Assembly: GCA_023630585.1 (NCBI GenBank)
Contig: CM042535.1
Coordinates: forward strand, 31,300,899-31,364,898
Direction of reading: 5' to 3'
Source: Cranoglanis bouderius
Taxonomy: Eukaryota; Chordata; Actinopteri; Siluriformes; Cranoglanididae
Length of the DNA: 64,000 bases
The position numbers were made by a program, and so were the translations under genes. Below, one piece after another: positions 61,909-64,000 of the stretch. A model generated the notes under the pieces. The model worked only from the letters and a program-made list of their open reading frames with translations, was not told the DNA's origin and did no database searches. The first letter of the stretch is position 1. Every line of letters begins with the position of its first letter.

Positions 61909-62820
61909 CAACCCCAATTCCAAAAAAGTTGGGATGCTGTGTAAAATGTAAATAAAAACAGAATGCAATGATTTGCAAATCTCACAAACCCATATTTTAT
62001 TCACAATAGAACATAGAAAACATATCAAATGTTTAAACTGAGGAAATGTACCATTTTAAGGAAAAAATAAGGCAATGTTGAATTCGATGGCCGCAACACA
62101 TCTCAAAAAAAGTTTGGACAGGGCCATGTTTACTACTATGTAGCATCCCCTCTTTTTTAACAACAGTCCACATATGACTGGGAACTGAGGAGACTAGTTG
62201 CTGGAGTTTTGAGAGAAGAATCTTGTCCCAGTCGTGTCATAAAGGATTCTAGCTACTTGACAGTCCTGGGTCTTCTACTACAAAGCCATGCTGTTGTAAT
62301 AGATACAGTATGTGGGTCTTGCTGAAATATGCAAGGCCTTCCCTGAAAAAGGTGTCACCTGGATGGACAGAATCATGCCTGTTTTAATGCAGTGCCGCCT
62401 GAGGGCCAAAGATGCTACATTGATTTTCACCCTTGCCCCTTGCACACAGAGATTTCTCCAGATTCTTGGAATCTTTTGATGATATTATGTACTGTACATG
62501 ATGAGATATTCAAAGTCTTCGCAATTTTACGTTGAGGAACATTATTTTGAAATTGTTCCACAATCTGTAGATGCAGTTTTTCGCAGATTGGTGAACCTTT
62601 GCCCATCTTTACTTCTGAGAGACTCTGCCTCTCTAAAATACTCTTTTTATACCCAATCATGTTACTGACCTGTTGCCAATTAACCTCCAGCTGTTTCTTT
62701 TTAGTAACACTTTTCCAGCCTTTTGTTGCCCTGTCCCAAATTTTTTGAGACGTGTTGCGGCCATCAAATTCAAAATTACGTGACAGCAGTTGGCTGGATA
62801 AATTTTGCATGGAACTGGGG
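61909..62820 (-). mobile_element. Tc1/mariner-like element, internally deleted
   Basis: The left end CAACCCCAATTCCAAAAAAG and right end GGAACTGGGG are inverted, with TA on both outer sides (61907-61908 and 62821-62822). The right end lacks the last three bases. This is a very common fish/amphibian family; the central part of the usual element is gone. It encodes a truncated transposase on the minus strand. Confidence 0.85.
62427..62606 (-). pseudogene. Tc1-like transposase N-terminal fragment
   Basis: Starting at the internal ATG at 62606, about 60 residues (MGKGSPICEKLHLQIVEQF...) form a paired-like helix-turn-helix. The second helix and turn, RKIAKTLNISSCTVHNIIKR, is the typical DNA-binding region of Tc1 transposases. 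The frame is open further upstream to 62810 but that is terminal-repeat sequence read through. The catalytic DDE region is deleted and the frame stops at 62427, so it cannot catalyse transposition. Confidence 0.8.
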
Positions 62821-62852
62821 TATCATAATATGACGTTTCTTACGTAAAAAAA

Positions 62853-63614
62853 TGATTACAACCCGTCTAGCCCAAAAAACGTAGGTAAAAAACGTTTAAA
62901 AGAAACGGGTGTTCGTTTAACCGATAAACAAGTTTCGGACTGGCTGTCCGGAGAGGACACGTACAGGCTACACAGACCTACCCCTCTGAATTACAAAAGG
63001 AATCGGGTTTTTGTCTATGGTATTGATATGCAGCTCCAGGCCGATCTAGTTGATATGGCTACATACGCTGCGGAAAATGACAATAATCGTTTTCTGTTGA
63101 CGTGCGTAGATCTGTTTAGTAAATATGCATGGACGCATTTATTAAAACATAAATCAGGAATCGAGGTAACTAACGTTTTCGAAACCGTGTGCCACGCAAA
63201 TTACAGACAGACAACGGAAAGGAATTTTTAATAAACATTTTCAAAGCATGACAAAAAAGTACAACATCATACATTTTGCACCCACCACAGAATTAAAAGC
63301 CTGTGTCATTGAGCGGTTTAATTAAAAGGTAGAATATGGAGATATTTAACAGCAACATCACGGATGTTTACAATATCACAGAAGCAAAAATGAGACTGGT
63401 TGATGTGAACAGAGAGAATGAGTCTGTGGTGTTTCATAATCTATATGGGTCAAGTGGAGGTCGCTGTGCCAACCCCAAATTTAAATATAAAGTTGGCGAC
63501 ATTGTTAGAATTTCTAAAGTAAGAGGACCGTTCACAAAAGGGTATGAGGAAAACTATACGTACAAATTTTTCACTATAACAGACTGTTTCTCTTTAAAGA
63601 GCAGGAACACGTAA
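62853..63614 (+). pseudogene. Polinton/Maverick-type integrase remnant
   Basis: In pieces this reads as a retrovirus-like integrase of the 'transposon-derived protein' type. A basic N-terminal segment (about 62858-63000) leads to LQADLVDM at about 63034-63057 (first catalytic Asp), then FLLTCVDLFSKYAW. A TDNG motif (second Asp) lies near 63212 in another frame, and IERF (Glu) near 63310 in the same frame as TDNG. A C-terminal piece at 63336-63614 has the KYKVGDIVRISK motif of the chromo/SH3-like tail. Frame changes near 63195 and 63230, a stop near 63325 and a deletion after IERF remove the end of the catalytic core. No other Polinton gene (polymerase, ATPase, capsid) is in the window. Confidence 0.75.
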
Positions 63615-64000
63615 CTGTAAGCCTATTTGCATGGCTGTAAGTAATCAAATGATTCTCTATTTAGTCTCTCCCAGTTTATTTTGCGCTGCGCTGATCACTG
63701 GGTTGTGCAGGTCTCGTGACTCGCGCTGGCTTCCCATAGTTATCAAAAGCTTTTTAATAGACCAAACCGTTCTCATTTAATGCATCAACCAATTTGATGG
63801 CATTATGTGAAAACGATTCTGAGGCTGTATCTCTGCAAGGTTTTGACATATTGAGACCAAACTTTGTGCGCGTCATTGTGACTTCACACTGATCACAACA
63901 CATCAATTTGGTCACAGTGCCACCTATTGGTCAAACATGATAAATACAATCAATTGTTATGATTTAATTGCTTATGACTTTTCACCGATTCTGCCTAAGA
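63615..64000. other. Right end of window, probable old dispersed repeat
   Basis: No gene. From about 63800 the sequence (CTGCAAGG, ACCAAACTTTGTG, CAGTGCCACCTATTGGTC blocks) resembles a repeat type I have seen scattered in fish genomes, but I cannot name it. It runs off the window. Confidence 0.35.

Overview
The window looks like repeat-dense, probably heterochromatic DNA from a teleost fish, perhaps an otophysan. The evidence is the mix of elements: CACTA/EnSpm-like, Tc1/mariner-like and foldback transposons, a tRNA-derived SINE of a type common in ostariophysan fishes, a Polinton-type integrase, and gene remnants resembling multicopy fish proteins (a C2H2/transposase-like protein and a 'SAMD3-like' protein). 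I see no intact host gene. Everything with recognisable coding history is mobile-element derived and broken. The species assignment is inference.

Layout. A satellite with a monomer of about 320-330 bp fills 1-3303 (with a non-satellite insert at 528-2037), 21387-54925, and, around a retroelement fragment, 54926-58057. At 3304-21386 the array is interrupted by one large composite transposon. It starts CACTG, ends CAGTG, and is flanked by a 2-bp CA duplication that splits a satellite monomer cleanly. It carries two same-strand broken genes: a zinc-finger/transposase-like gene (4257-6124 and 13590-14158) and a PB1/SAMD3-like gene (exons between 14418 and 20580). Into it have nested a full-length LTR retroelement (6125-13589, TSD TGGC), a solo LTR of the same family in reverse (15564-17381, TSD GCTG), a Tc1-like element holding a SINE (17547-18543), a second mariner-like remnant (from 18550) and a long foldback element (18894-19659).

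The satellite is in + orientation on both flanks, but the 32.5-kb centre (22395-54925) is inverted. Inside the centre are four tandem copies, apparently identical, of a 3150-bp higher-order repeat (30504-43121). These are bracketed by two roughly 3.7-kb duplicated segments (25498-29210 and 45739-49455). Eight monomers carry the same cassette of about 312 bp.

The right flank (58058-64000) holds a duplicated array edge, a possible second CACTA-like terminus at 58620, about 3 kb of AT-rich DNA with no supportable gene, a deleted Tc1-like element (61909-62820) and a broken Polinton-type integrase (62853-63614).

The genes do not form a working pathway now. The ancestral unit that can be reconstructed is a two-gene CACTA-like transposon: a transposase-like gene plus an accessory SAMD3-like gene.
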